From the NCBI GenBank assembly GCA_963744935.1, contig CAVUVM010000003.1:248001-312000 (forward strand): a stretch of 64,000 bases of DNA. Reading direction: 5' to 3'. The notes below the pieces were generated by a model. That model saw only the letters and a program-made list of their open reading frames with translations. It was not told the DNA's origin and did no database searches. The position numbers were made by a program, and so were the translations under genes. Position 1 is the stretch's first letter. The number at the start of each line of letters is the position of its first letter. Below are positions 24,729-33,261 of this stretch, piece after piece. The DNA comes from Bog-473 sp963744935. Lineage in GTDB: Bacteria > Actinomycetota > Acidimicrobiia > Acidimicrobiales > RAAP-2.

Positions 24729-25517
24729 GTGGGACTCCTCGACGGAAAGCGGCTCCTCATCACGGGCGTGCTCACGGAGGCCTCCTTGGCGTTCGCAGTG
24801 GCCCGGCTGGCCCAGGACGAGGGAGCCGAGATCGTGCTCTCGGGGGCTGGCCGGGCGCTGTCGCTGACCCGGCGCACGGCCCGCAAGCTGCCGCAGGAGC
24901 CCGAGGTGCTCGAGATCGACGTCACCTCGCCCGAACAACTCGCCGCGGCCGGCGAACTGCTGGCGGAGCGCTGGGATCGCCTCGACGGGCTCTTGCACGC
25001 CATCGGCTTCGCCCCGCCCGACTGTCTCGGCAGCGGCATGTTCGCCGCTGGTTGGGACGACGTCTCCGTCGCGCTCAACATCTCAGCGTACTCCTTGAAG
25101 GCACTCGTCGACGCGTTCTTGCCCCTGTTGGAGGCGGCCGGAAATGACGGTGGCGCGTCTGTCGTCGGGCTGGACTTCGACGCCACCGTCGCGTGGCCGG
25201 TCTACGACTGGATGGGTGTCGCCAAGGCGGCCCTCGAATCGCTGTCGCGGTATCTGGCGAAGGAGCTCGGGTCGCGCGGGATCCGGGTCAACCTCGTGGC
25301 GGCCGGACCCATCCGGACGATGGCAGCCAAGTCCATACCGGGCTTCAGCGCCTTCGAGGACACTTGGGCGGACCGAGCCCCGCTGGGGTGGGACGTACAC
25401 GATTCGGTCTCGGTGGCGAAGGGGTGCGTTGCGCTCTTGAGCGACCTCTTCCCGATGACGACGGGCGAGATCGTCCATGTCGACGGTGGCGTGCACGCCG
25501 TCGGCGGCTCCGCCTAG
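24729..25517 (+). CDS. fabI: enoyl-ACP reductase, InhA/FabI-like
   Basis: The 262-residue SDR-type reductase has the FabI glycine-rich start LITGVLTEASLAFAVA and the catalytic Tyr159 and Lys166 in YDWMGVAK, the Y-x6-K spacing that separates FabI from ordinary SDRs. The stretch matches InhA (YNWMTVAK). It reduces trans-2-enoyl-ACP in type II fatty acid synthesis. The GTG at 24729 fits the family start, though its ribosome binding site is weak; longer in-frame extension overlaps npdG antisense and is not used. The gene is divergent from npdG. Confidence 0.93.
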   Translation: MGLLDGKRLLITGVLTEASLAFAVARLAQDEGAEIVLSGAGRALSLTRRTARKLPQEPEVLEIDVTSPEQLAAAGELLAERWDRLDGLLHAIGFAPPDCLGSGMFAAGWDDVSVALNISAYSLKALVDAFLPLLEAAGNDGGASVVGLDFDATVAWPVYDWMGVAKAALESLSRYLAKELGSRGIRVNLVAAGPIRTMAAKSIPGFSAFEDTWADRAPLGWDVHDSVSVAKGCVALLSDLFPMTTGEIVHVDGGVHAVGGSA

Positions 25518-25711
25518 CCCATCACCCGTCCGGGCTGTCGAGCCCAAGGCATACGCCAAGCGAGCGTTGGACGCGGAGGCCGGGGGCTCCAGCGGGTTCC
25601 ATTGCTTTGCGTCCCTCCGCCAGTCCGACCGCCCTGCACTGTTTCCAAAGCGGTAGGGGGTGTGGCTGGCTCGTGCCGGCGACGACAGTTGCGGCGCCGA
25701 GGGACCGGGCG

Positions 25712-27286
25712 ATGAGCATCTCCGAATCAGAGGTCGAAGCGGCCGGGCCCTCGGTGGCCGGGCCCTCGGTGGCCAGCACGGCAACCGGCGACGCAAGAGG
25801 TGCCCCCGAATCTTCTGACTTCGGTTTCGGGCCGGGCGGGGACCCGCTCGCGTCGTCGCGGCCCGCACCGCCCTACCGCACCATCACCGACCGCGAGCTG
25901 ACATGGGTGCTGATCCGTTGCGACTTCGTCTGCGCCTGTGTCGCGCTGCCACTCTCCCTCCTGCTCCTGTCGCGTGTCTCAGCGGTGGAGGTCAACTCAC
26001 CCAGCCAGCTCGTCACCAACATCAAGGTCGATTCGCTGTTCCCCGTGGCAGTGGTGCTCACCCTGGCCCTCGGGGGCGTCTACCGCGTCACCCACCGCCG
26101 CCTCCAACCGAGCGCCTTCCTCGAGATCCGGGAGCTCTCCTTCGGCGTCGGGTGCGGCTGCGTCCTCGCCCTCGCCATCGGGTCTTTCTTCCACGTTTTG
26201 TTCGGGATCACCGAGCCCTTCGCCACCCAACTCGTCGCGGCGGTCATCGTGGCGATCGGGGTCATCACCCTCGGCCGAATGCTCCTTCGTTTCTTCCTCC
26301 ACACGTTGACCACGACGAGGGTCGTGGTCGTCGGGGCAGGCACCACGGCAGGCCGCATCATGCTCAGCGTCCGGCAGGACCCGGGTATGACCTTGGTCGG
26401 CCGGGTGGTCGACGCCGAGACGGCCGACCCGGGCGCCATCGAGCGGGTGGCAGACCTCGGCGAGGTCTGCCGGCACCTCGACGTCCACCGCATCCTCGTC
26501 ACGGCCCAGGACGAGTTCTCGCCCGAGTCTCTCGACACGTACCGCGAGCTCCAGGACTTCGTCCACATCGCGATGGTGCCGCGGTACTACGAGTTGATCA
26601 GCTGGCGATCACGCCTGACCGACCTCGCCGGCATGCCCTTCCTCGAGATCGCCCAGCCGCATCTGAGCGCCTGGGACAGAGTCATGAAACGCGCCTTCGA
26701 CGTGTGCATCAGCTCCGGCGTCCTCGTCGTCACGTTTCCGCTCCTGGTCGTGGTGGCCATCGGCGTGAAGCTAAGCTCGCCTGGGCCGGTGTTCTTCCGC
26801 CAGATCCGCCTCGGTCGCGACATGCAGCCGTTCACGGTGATCAAGTTCCGCTCCATGACGGTCGAGTGCGAGCCAGATCCGGCGTCCAAGGGCGACGCCG
26901 TAACGGAGCCGACCGAGCTGCCGCTGTACGAAGCACGCCGGAAGAAGGAGGAGAACAGCCGCATCACCCGCTTCGGCGCCTTCTTGCGGCGCACCGGTAT
27001 TGACGAAATTCCTCAGTTCATCAACGTTTTCAAAGGTGACATGTCGGTGGTGGGCCCACGACCGTTCATCCCGAGCGAATCGCACGTCGAGGGTTGGGCG
27101 ACACGCCGCTTCGAGGTCCGTCCAGGTATCACCGGGCTGTGGCAGGTGTCGGGGCGAAACGACCTCACACGCTCCGACTTGGTGCAGCTTGACTACCTCT
27201 ACGTCGCGTCCTGGTCGCTGTGGTGGGACCTCAAGATCATGGTCGAGACGCCCAAGACGATGGCCCGGGGCATCGGCGCCTACTGA
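25712..27286 (+). CDS. polyprenyl glycosylphosphotransferase, exopolysaccharide type
   Basis: The 524-residue protein has four or five transmembrane segments (about residues 60-205), a CoA-binding-like Rossmann segment (VVVVGAGTTAGR), a further hydrophobic segment near 335, and a C-terminal bacterial sugar transferase domain with KFRSM, RRTGIDEIPQFINV, GDMSVVGPRPF and PGITGLWQVSGRN. It transfers a sugar-1-phosphate to undecaprenyl phosphate to start a surface polysaccharide or glycan. The ATG at 25712 follows GAGGGA; the earlier in-frame stretch is antisense-like and rejected. No other polysaccharide genes lie next to it. Confidence 0.92.
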   Translation: MSISESEVEAAGPSVAGPSVASTATGDARGAPESSDFGFGPGGDPLASSRPAPPYRTITDRELTWVLIRCDFVCACVALPLSLLLLSRVSAVEVNSPSQLVTNIKVDSLFPVAVVLTLALGGVYRVTHRRLQPSAFLEIRELSFGVGCGCVLALAIGSFFHVLFGITEPFATQLVAAVIVAIGVITLGRMLLRFFLHTLTTTRVVVVGAGTTAGRIMLSVRQDPGMTLVGRVVDAETADPGAIERVADLGEVCRHLDVHRILVTAQDEFSPESLDTYRELQDFVHIAMVPRYYELISWRSRLTDLAGMPFLEIAQPHLSAWDRVMKRAFDVCISSGVLVVTFPLLVVVAIGVKLSSPGPVFFRQIRLGRDMQPFTVIKFRSMTVECEPDPASKGDAVTEPTELPLYEARRKKEENSRITRFGAFLRRTGIDEIPQFINVFKGDMSVVGPRPFIPSESHVEGWATRRFEVRPGITGLWQVSGRNDLTRSDLVQLDYLYVASWSLWWDLKIMVETPKTMARGIGAY

Positions 27287-27496
27287 CAACCAGACGCACC
27301 CCACCGCTCAGCGTCACGCAACGGACGTCCTCCGCTCACTGTCATGTAACCGATGGCCCCAGGTCAGCAGGTGCTTTGCGCGTGACGGGCGTTTCCCGCG
27401 AAATGGAACGAAAGGACGCGGCGCAGCCTCCGTTTCACAGTCACACAGAATCGGCGGACCGTGCCGAAGTGGCACCGGTGATTTGATCAGAGAGGC

Positions 27497-27790
27497 ATGA
27501 CGAGCATGCGATTGCTTCGGGTATTGACATCGAGAGTCGCGCTGGCCCTGACGGGAGCTTGTGCCCTCGCGCTTTTCGCCGGAGCCAGTTGCGCGTCGGC
27601 GACCACCCGGCTCCGTTCGGGGGGCCTGCACGACCGATTGGTCAGCCATGTCACCACGGGCCAGAACGCTGTCGCGTCCAACCCTGCGCTCACGGGCGCC
27701 AACATCACTGCTGCGATCGTCGGTGCGTTGGCGCTGCTCTCGCTCGCCTTCGTGGTCGTCACTCTGATCAGGCGCCGGATCACCATGTGA
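27497..27790 (+). CDS. small membrane/secreted protein, unknown
   Basis: The 97-residue product has a hydrophobic signal-like segment (about residues 12-35), a short polar middle and a strong C-terminal transmembrane helix ending in RRRITM. It would be a small anchored surface protein with a short cytoplasmic tail. I recognise no domain and the small size limits confidence. The ATG at 27497 follows AGAGAGG; a second ATG three codons on is also possible. It lies between the glycosylphosphotransferase and the ABC exporter on the same strand. Confidence 0.6.
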   Translation: MTSMRLLRVLTSRVALALTGACALALFAGASCASATTRLRSGGLHDRLVSHVTTGQNAVASNPALTGANITAAIVGALALLSLAFVVVTLIRRRITM

Positions 27791-27961
27791 TCGTCGCGCG
27801 GACCGACCTTGTCGGCGCCTACAGGGCTCGTCGGGCTGACGGGCGCCTCAACGCGGAGCTGAGCCGAACGGCCTTCCGCGCCTGATCACCAGGCTGTCCG
27901 GCCCTCCTCGGGCAGTGTCCCGCGACCGGGTCGCCGACATGCCGACGGTAGGTTGCAGGGC

Positions 27962-29884
27962 ATGGCCATGCGGGGACATGCGATGGGTGGCGGCCGCGGT
28001 GGCGGTTGGGGCGGGATGCGCTCCATGCGCCAGGACCGCGCCGTCCTCGAACACCGGGTGAAGAAGGGCACTGCGAGGCGCATGCTCACCTTCGCCGTCC
28101 CGTACCGCAAGATCCTGGCCATCTTCATCCCGGTCGTCATCCTCGACGCGGCGGTCGGCGCAGTCACCCCTCTCATCTTTCGCGCCATCATCAACAACGG
28201 CATCCTCAAGCACGACGCCGACCTCGTCATCTGGCTGTCCGTTCTGGTGGCCGTCCTCGCCGTCGTCGATGCAGGCCTCGTGCTCACCGAGCGCCGCATC
28301 TCGGCGTACATCGGTGAGTACCTCATCTACGACATGCGCTCCAAGGTGTTCCGCCATATTCAGCGCATGCCACTCGCCTTCTTCAGCCGCACCCAGACGG
28401 GCGCGCTGGTCAGCCGGCTCAACAACGACGTCATCGGCGCCCAGCAGGCCTTCACCGACCTGCTGTCGAACGTGGTCGGAAACTTCGTCACCGTGGTCAT
28501 CGTCCTCGGCGCCATGTTCTTCCTGAGCTGGAAGATCACCCTGGCCGCCCTCATCCTGGTACCGCTGTTCCTCATCCCGGCCCGATTCGTCGGCCAGCGC
28601 ATCGGTTCCCTGACCAAGGAGGGTTACAACCTCAACACCGAGATGAACATGGTCATGCAGGAACGCTTCCAAGTCGGCGGGGCCATGCTGGTCAAGCTGA
28701 TGGGTCGGCCCGACGCCGAGGCGTCGTCCTTCGAGGCCAAGGCTGGCCGCGTCCGCGACATCGGCATCTCCCAAGCCACCTACTCGCGCGTCTTCTTCGT
28801 CTCGCTCACCTTGACGGGAGCCTTGGCGACGGCCCTCGTCTACGGCTTCGGCGGCGTGGCCACCGTGGACGGCGCCATGACGCTCGGCACCCTCGTCGCC
28901 CTCGCCGCCTACCTGACCCGCCTGTACGGGCCGCTGACCCAGCTTTCGAACGTCAATCTCGATGTGATGACCGCACTGGTCTCCTTCGAGCGCCTCTTCG
29001 AGGTGCTCGACATCGTCCCGATGATCCAGGAGGAACCGGACGCGGTCGACCTTCCGCGGGGGCGGGCGTCCATCGATTTTGACAACGTGCGCTTCACGTA
29101 CCCGAGTGCCGAGGACGTGTCGCTGGCCTCGCTGGAGTCGGTTGCGGTGCTCGAGTCGGGCCAGCGAAGCGAGGTACTGCACGGGGTGAGCTTCCACGTC
29201 GAGCCCGGCACCATGACCGCCCTGGTCGGTCCCTCTGGTGCTGGGAAGACGACCGTGTCCAACCTCGTGCCGCGGCTCTACGACGTGACCAGCGGCGCGG
29301 TGCGCCTGAGCGGCATCGACGTGCGGCACGCCACCATGGCCTCGCTTCGCGACGTCGTCGGCGTCGTGACCCAGGATCCGCACCTCTTTCACGACACGCT
29401 CCGGGCCAACCTGCTCTACGCCCGGCCCGACGCCAGTGAGAAAGACGTACTCGATGCGCTGCAGCAGGCCCAGATCGGCCATATCGTGGCCGATCTGCCC
29501 GACGGGCTCGACACCGTCATCGGCGAGCGGGGCTACCGGCTGTCGGGCGGCGAGAAGCAGCGCGTCGCCCTCGCCCGGCTCATGCTCAAGGCGCCCGACA
29601 TCGTCGTGCTCGACGAGGCCACCGCACATCTCGACTCAGAGTCGGAAGCCGCTGTCCAGCGCGCCCTACGCGAAACGCTGGCCGGGCGCACGTCGCTCGT
29701 CATCGCGCACCGGCTCTCGACGGTCCGCGAGGCCGACGAGCTGTTGGTGATCGACGACGGACGCATCGTCGAACGCGGCACCCACGGCAGTCTCCTGGCC
29801 GAGAACGGGCTCTACGCCGAGCTGTACCGGACTCAGTTCGCGGACCAAGAGGAGGGAGCCGAGACAGTCGACCTGACCGACTGA
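27962..29884 (+). CDS. ABC exporter, fused permease and ATPase
   Basis: The 640-residue protein is a half-size type IV ABC exporter. Six transmembrane segments occupy about residues 40-330 with the FFSRTQTGALVSRL coupling loop. The ATPase domain has Walker A GPSGAGKT near 423, signature LSGGEKQR near 527, Walker B IVVLDEAT and the H-loop VIAHRLST. It should work as a dimer exporting lipids, drugs or peptides; the substrate is not evident. The N-terminus is Gly/Met/Arg-rich. The ATG at 27962 is preferred to the TTG at 27953. The stop codon lies at the start of a short tandem repeat. Confidence 0.93.
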   Translation: MAMRGHAMGGGRGGGWGGMRSMRQDRAVLEHRVKKGTARRMLTFAVPYRKILAIFIPVVILDAAVGAVTPLIFRAIINNGILKHDADLVIWLSVLVAVLAVVDAGLVLTERRISAYIGEYLIYDMRSKVFRHIQRMPLAFFSRTQTGALVSRLNNDVIGAQQAFTDLLSNVVGNFVTVVIVLGAMFFLSWKITLAALILVPLFLIPARFVGQRIGSLTKEGYNLNTEMNMVMQERFQVGGAMLVKLMGRPDAEASSFEAKAGRVRDIGISQATYSRVFFVSLTLTGALATALVYGFGGVATVDGAMTLGTLVALAAYLTRLYGPLTQLSNVNLDVMTALVSFERLFEVLDIVPMIQEEPDAVDLPRGRASIDFDNVRFTYPSAEDVSLASLESVAVLESGQRSEVLHGVSFHVEPGTMTALVGPSGAGKTTVSNLVPRLYDVTSGAVRLSGIDVRHATMASLRDVVGVVTQDPHLFHDTLRANLLYARPDASEKDVLDALQQAQIGHIVADLPDGLDTVIGERGYRLSGGEKQRVALARLMLKAPDIVVLDEATAHLDSESEAAVQRALRETLAGRTSLVIAHRLSTVREADELLVIDDGRIVERGTHGSLLAENGLYAELYRTQFADQEEGAETVDLTD

Positions 29885-29930
29885 CTCGGTGACTGGGCGA
29901 CTGACCCGGTGACCGGGCGACTGACCCGGT
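29881..29930. repeat. 20-base tandem repeat after the ABC exporter
   Basis: Two 20-base units (29891-29910 and 29911-29930) differ at one base, preceded by a half unit, all starting at the exporter stop codon. It lies between two convergent genes. Confidence 0.75.
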
Positions 29931-29950
29931 GGCGCGGTGGGCGCTCCGCC

Positions 29951-30850
29951 TCAGTCGGACGGCCGGACGACCTGGGACAACTGCTCCTCGACGGGCGTGA
30001 AGACCGGCATCACGAAGTCCCGACGCAACCAGTTGGCGCCGTCGACCACCAGCGTGTGGCCCGTGACGAACGCAGCGTAGGGCGAACAGAGCCATGTCAC
30101 GGCCCAACCCAACTCGTGGAGGCGACCCAAGCGGCCGGCCGGCGAGCGGCGGGCGTCGACCGACTCGCCCTCGGGGCGCAACGCCTTGAGGTCGTCGCGC
30201 ATGTCCTCGTGCGGGAACAGGCCAGGGGCGAGCGCGTTGACGCGGATACCGTCGGGCGCCCACTCGACGGCGAGCGACTTGGTCAGGTTGCCCACACCGG
30301 CCTTGGCGGCGGCGTTGTGGGCCATGCCCGGTCCGCCGGTGAAGGACTGCGTGGCGAGAATGTTGACGATAGCGCCACTACTGGAGCCACCACTGGCGCG
30401 GCGGTCATCGCCGGCGGTGATGCGCCGGTGCAACTCCTGGCTGCAGAAGAACGTCCCGTCGAGGACGATGTTGGTCACCGAGCGGAACGCGTTGGGGCGC
30501 ATGGCGCCGGCGAGCACCGGGAAGTTGGCCGCTGCGTTGTTGACGAGGATGGTCGCCGGACCGAGAGCCGACTCGACGGTGTCGAAGGCCGCCGCAATCT
30601 GCTCGGGCTCACGGATGTCGGCCGGCGCGTGCGCGGCGCGCCCACCCACCGCCTCGACGGCGGCGACGCCTGCGAGGCGGTGCTCCTCGGCGCGCGAGAT
30701 GACGCCGATGGCCGCGCCGGCGCGTGCGAGCTCGACCGCGATGGCGCGGCCGAGGCCCGTACCTGCCCCGGTCACGATCGCGACGGCACCGTCGAAGGTG
30801 CCCGGGGGCAGAAAAGTGGAGCCCGCCGGTGGCGGCTCGGGCAGTCCCAT
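29951..30850 (-). CDS. SDR oxidoreductase, 2,4-dienoyl-CoA reductase-like
   Basis: The 299-residue short-chain dehydrogenase has TGAGTGLG at residues 27-34 and NNAAANF at 104-110. The usual catalytic Y-x3-K is replaced by M-A-H-N-A-A-A-K, with Lys183 kept and Asn at the Tyr place. This H-x4-K pattern is seen in peroxisomal-type 2,4-dienoyl-CoA reductases, which fits the neighbouring enoyl-CoA hydratase gene 22 bases upstream. It would reduce dienoyl-CoA in unsaturated fatty acid or steroid side-chain oxidation (inference). The ATG at 30850 has AAGGAGG nine bases upstream. Confidence 0.87.
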   Translation of the reverse strand: MGLPEPPPAGSTFLPPGTFDGAVAIVTGAGTGLGRAIAVELARAGAAIGVISRAEEHRLAGVAAVEAVGGRAAHAPADIREPEQIAAAFDTVESALGPATILVNNAAANFPVLAGAMRPNAFRSVTNIVLDGTFFCSQELHRRITAGDDRRASGGSSSGAIVNILATQSFTGGPGMAHNAAAKAGVGNLTKSLAVEWAPDGIRVNALAPGLFPHEDMRDDLKALRPEGESVDARRSPAGRLGRLHELGWAVTWLCSPYAAFVTGHTLVVDGANWLRRDFVMPVFTPVEEQLSQVVRPSD

Positions 30851-30872
30851 GGCGGTGGCCTCCTTGAATTCC

Positions 30873-31715
30873 CTATTTGCCTTCGAAGGTGGCCTGTTGC
30901 TTCTTGGCCTTTGCCGCATACCCGGCAGGCATGTCGTCGGAGACGAACTCGACCGCCGCGCTCAGCGCCTCGAACTTGAGCGCCTCGGGCAGGCCTCGGT
31001 ACGCGAAACCGTCGATGGTGCGCTTGATCGACTGCACGGCGAGCGGCGCGTTGGACGCGATGTCGGTTGCGATCGCCGTCGCCGCACCGACGAGCTCATC
31101 GCGGGTCGTCACCTGCTGGACGATACCGAGCCGGTGGGCCTCGGCCGCATCGATGCGCCGGCCGGTCAATGCGAGCAGCTTGGCGTACCCGGCACCGACC
31201 TCGTGAGCCAGACGGATGTCGCCGCCGGCGTCGATCGACACGCCGACCTGAGCCTCGGGCAGCGCGAAGATTGCGTCGTCGGCCGCCACGCGGATGTCGC
31301 ACATGAGGGCGAGCTCGAAGCCGAAACCGAGGCAGTATCCATGCACCGCGGCGACGATCGGCTGGGGCAGGTCGTGAAAGACCCTGAAGCGCTCGTGCAC
31401 CCAGCGGATGCCCTCGTAGTAGTTGCGCACCTTCTCGGCCGGCGAGCGCCCAGTCACGCGGTCCTCGGGCATCCCGAGGTCGACGCCCGCGCAGAAAGCG
31501 CGGCCCTCGGCCTTCACGAGGAGGACTCGAATGCTGTCATCGAAGCGGGCGCGGTCGGCCAGGACGCCGAGCTGGCGCGTCGCCTCCCACGACCACATGT
31601 TCAGCTTCTCGGGGTAGTCGAGGGTCAACGTGCCGACGCCCGAACCGTCGGTCGGGGGCTCGAGGCGCAGCTGCCAGTCGTCCTCGGCGAGCACGGGCTC
31701 GGTGCGGATGGGCAT
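30873..31715 (-). CDS. enoyl-CoA hydratase/isomerase family protein
   Basis: The 280-residue crotonase-fold protein has the oxyanion segment AFCAGVDL at residues 73-80 and HGYCLGFGFELAL at 125-137, with Glu134 and Glu154 at the places of the catalytic glutamates. PEAQVGVSIDAGG continues the family signature. It would hydrate or isomerise an enoyl-CoA in beta-oxidation. It is the first gene of a two-gene unit with the dienoyl-CoA reductase-like SDR. Its start faces a divergent nitronate monooxygenase across a 197-base region that holds a palindrome like a KstR operator. Confidence 0.9.
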   Translation of the reverse strand: MPIRTEPVLAEDDWQLRLEPPTDGSGVGTLTLDYPEKLNMWSWEATRQLGVLADRARFDDSIRVLLVKAEGRAFCAGVDLGMPEDRVTGRSPAEKVRNYYEGIRWVHERFRVFHDLPQPIVAAVHGYCLGFGFELALMCDIRVAADDAIFALPEAQVGVSIDAGGDIRLAHEVGAGYAKLLALTGRRIDAAEAHRLGIVQQVTTRDELVGAATAIATDIASNAPLAVQSIKRTIDGFAYRGLPEALKFEALSAAVEFVSDDMPAGYAAKAKKQQATFEGK

Positions 31716-31799
31716 GTCGTGTGCTCCCTCCCCTCAGTGCGGCGTGGGCCGAGCCGATCGGCTGGACCAGCCGGGCCTGCAGGACCCGCCGGTCAAAAG

Positions 31800-31813
31800 T
31801 AGAATCTGTTCTA
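31800..31813. promoter_or_regulatory. KstR-like palindromic operator
   Basis: TAGAATCTGTTCTA at 31800-31813 matches the KstR consensus T-n2-AAC-n2-GTT-n2-A at all but one position. It lies in the divergent region of the enoyl-CoA hydratase and nitronate monooxygenase genes, about 85 and 100 bases from their starts. A TetR-family lipid regulator is the likely binder. Confidence 0.5.
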
Positions 31814-31912
31814 GTTGCCGGGAAAGGTCCTGGCAACCGCGTCGCCCGGTCCAAGGGCGGCGCATGAGCGGCTCACCGTGGGCCGAGCAGTCCTAATTAG
31901 GAGGTCTCACCC

Positions 31913-33031
31913 GTGCACAACGAGCTCTGCGAAAGCCTCGGGATCGAGTTCCCCATCTTCGCCTTCACCCACTGCCGTGACGTCGCCGCCGCGGTGTCCA
32001 ACACCGGCGGCATGGGCGTCCTCGGTGCGGTCGGCTTCAGCGCCGACGAGCTCGAGGTCGAGCTCACATGGCTGGACGAGCACGTCGGCGACAACCCCTA
32101 CGGCGTCGACATCGTCATTCCCGGCAAGTACGAGGGCATGGACGAGATCGACCCGGTCAAGCTCGAGGCCGAACTGCGGGCGATGATCCCCGAGGAACAC
32201 CGCACCTTCGCCAAGAAGATCCTGGCCGACCACGGCGTGCCCGAGCTCGACGGCGGCCCAAAGCGCGAGCTGCTCGGCTGGACCGCGGCCACCGCGGCGC
32301 CGCTGGTGGAGGTGATCCTGGCGCACCCGAAGGTCAAGTTGGTGGCGAACGCGCTCGGGACTCCCCCCGACGACGTCATCGCGCAGGTGCACGACCACGG
32401 GATGCTGATGGCCGCACTGGCGGGATCGGTCAAGCACGCGCTCAACCACAAGGCGGCCGGCGTCGACATCGTCATCTGCCAGGGCTCCGAGGGCGGCGGG
32501 CACACCGGCGACGTCGGGTCCATCGTGCTGTGGCCCGAGGTGATCGACGCGGTGGCGCCACTGCCGGTGTTGGCGGCGGGCGGCATCGGGTCGGGACGCC
32601 AGATGGCGGCCGCAATGGTCATGGGTGCGGCCGGCGTGTGGACGGGCTCACTCTGGTTGACAGTCGAGGAAGCCGACGTGCCGCCCAAGCAGATGGAGTC
32701 GTACCTCAAGGCCACGTCGCGCGACACCGTGCGGTCGCGCTCGTTCACCGGCAAGCCCTGCCGCTTGCTCAAGAACGACTGGACCGACGCCTGGGAGGCG
32801 CCGGGCAACCCCAAGCCGCTCGGCATGCCGCTCCAGATGATGGTGGCCATCGAGTGCGTGTCGCGCGGGCACGCCTACCCCGAAGAGGCGCGGGACGTGA
32901 ACTTCAATCCGTGCGGCCAGATCATCGGCCGGGCAACACAGGTGCGACGCACGAAGGACGTGGTGCTCGGGATGGTCGAGGAGTACATCGAGGCGGTGGA
33001 CAGGCTGCAACTGGTGAACGAAGGGGCGTGA
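31913..33031 (+). CDS. nitronate monooxygenase family flavoprotein
   Basis: The 372-residue TIM-barrel FMN enzyme has the family signatures GGMGVLGAVG, CQGSEGGGHTG (phosphate loop) and LAAGGIGSGRQM. It belongs to the nitronate monooxygenase/2-nitropropane dioxygenase family. Actinobacterial members often serve in lipid or steroid-ring degradation rather than nitronate detoxification, which would fit the divergent beta-oxidation genes (inference). The start is the GTG at 31913 with a strong AGGAGG eight bases upstream. The gene is monocistronic. Confidence 0.9.
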   Translation: MHNELCESLGIEFPIFAFTHCRDVAAAVSNTGGMGVLGAVGFSADELEVELTWLDEHVGDNPYGVDIVIPGKYEGMDEIDPVKLEAELRAMIPEEHRTFAKKILADHGVPELDGGPKRELLGWTAATAAPLVEVILAHPKVKLVANALGTPPDDVIAQVHDHGMLMAALAGSVKHALNHKAAGVDIVICQGSEGGGHTGDVGSIVLWPEVIDAVAPLPVLAAGGIGSGRQMAAAMVMGAAGVWTGSLWLTVEEADVPPKQMESYLKATSRDTVRSRSFTGKPCRLLKNDWTDAWEAPGNPKPLGMPLQMMVAIECVSRGHAYPEEARDVNFNPCGQIIGRATQVRRTKDVVLGMVEEYIEAVDRLQLVNEGA

Positions 33032-33079
33032 CCTGAAGCAGCCCGGGAACTGAGAACCCGTTCCTGCCAGGGAACCGCC

Positions 33080-33106
33080 TAAAGTTCCTCGGAGTCGATC
33101 CGACAA
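33080..33106 (+). promoter_or_regulatory. possible FliA/WhiG-type sigma promoter
   Basis: TAAA at 33080, a 15-base spacer, then TCCGACAA at 33099-33106 resembles the sigma-28/WhiG consensus TAAA-N15-GCCGATAA at 10 of 12 conserved positions. It lies about 156 bases upstream of the DUF4190 gene start. This is a pattern match only. Confidence 0.4.
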
Positions 33107-33261
33107 CATCTGGATACGACGGCAGTCCGCCCTCGAGCCCCTCAGGTGTGAGCTCGCCACGGTCCCGCGGCCCCTCGGCGTCGAACTGGGCCACGGAGTC
33201 AGGAGTCCCGCCTGATGTCGAAGCCTGTGACAGCACCCCACGGCACTGGGCGGTGGTACCG

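Noticed and set aside
25598..25670. GGGACGCAAAGC on the minus strand, like the c-di-GMP-I riboswitch core
   Set aside because: A CAGGGC lies 15 bases before it, but the hairpin and GAAA loop between are missing, the rest of the motif does not fold and the strand faces no gene start within range.
27400..27490. GCGCAAAGC element upstream of the small membrane protein gene as a riboswitch
   Set aside because: On the minus strand and without the paired segments of any known riboswitch; similarity to the 25.6-kb element is one short motif only.
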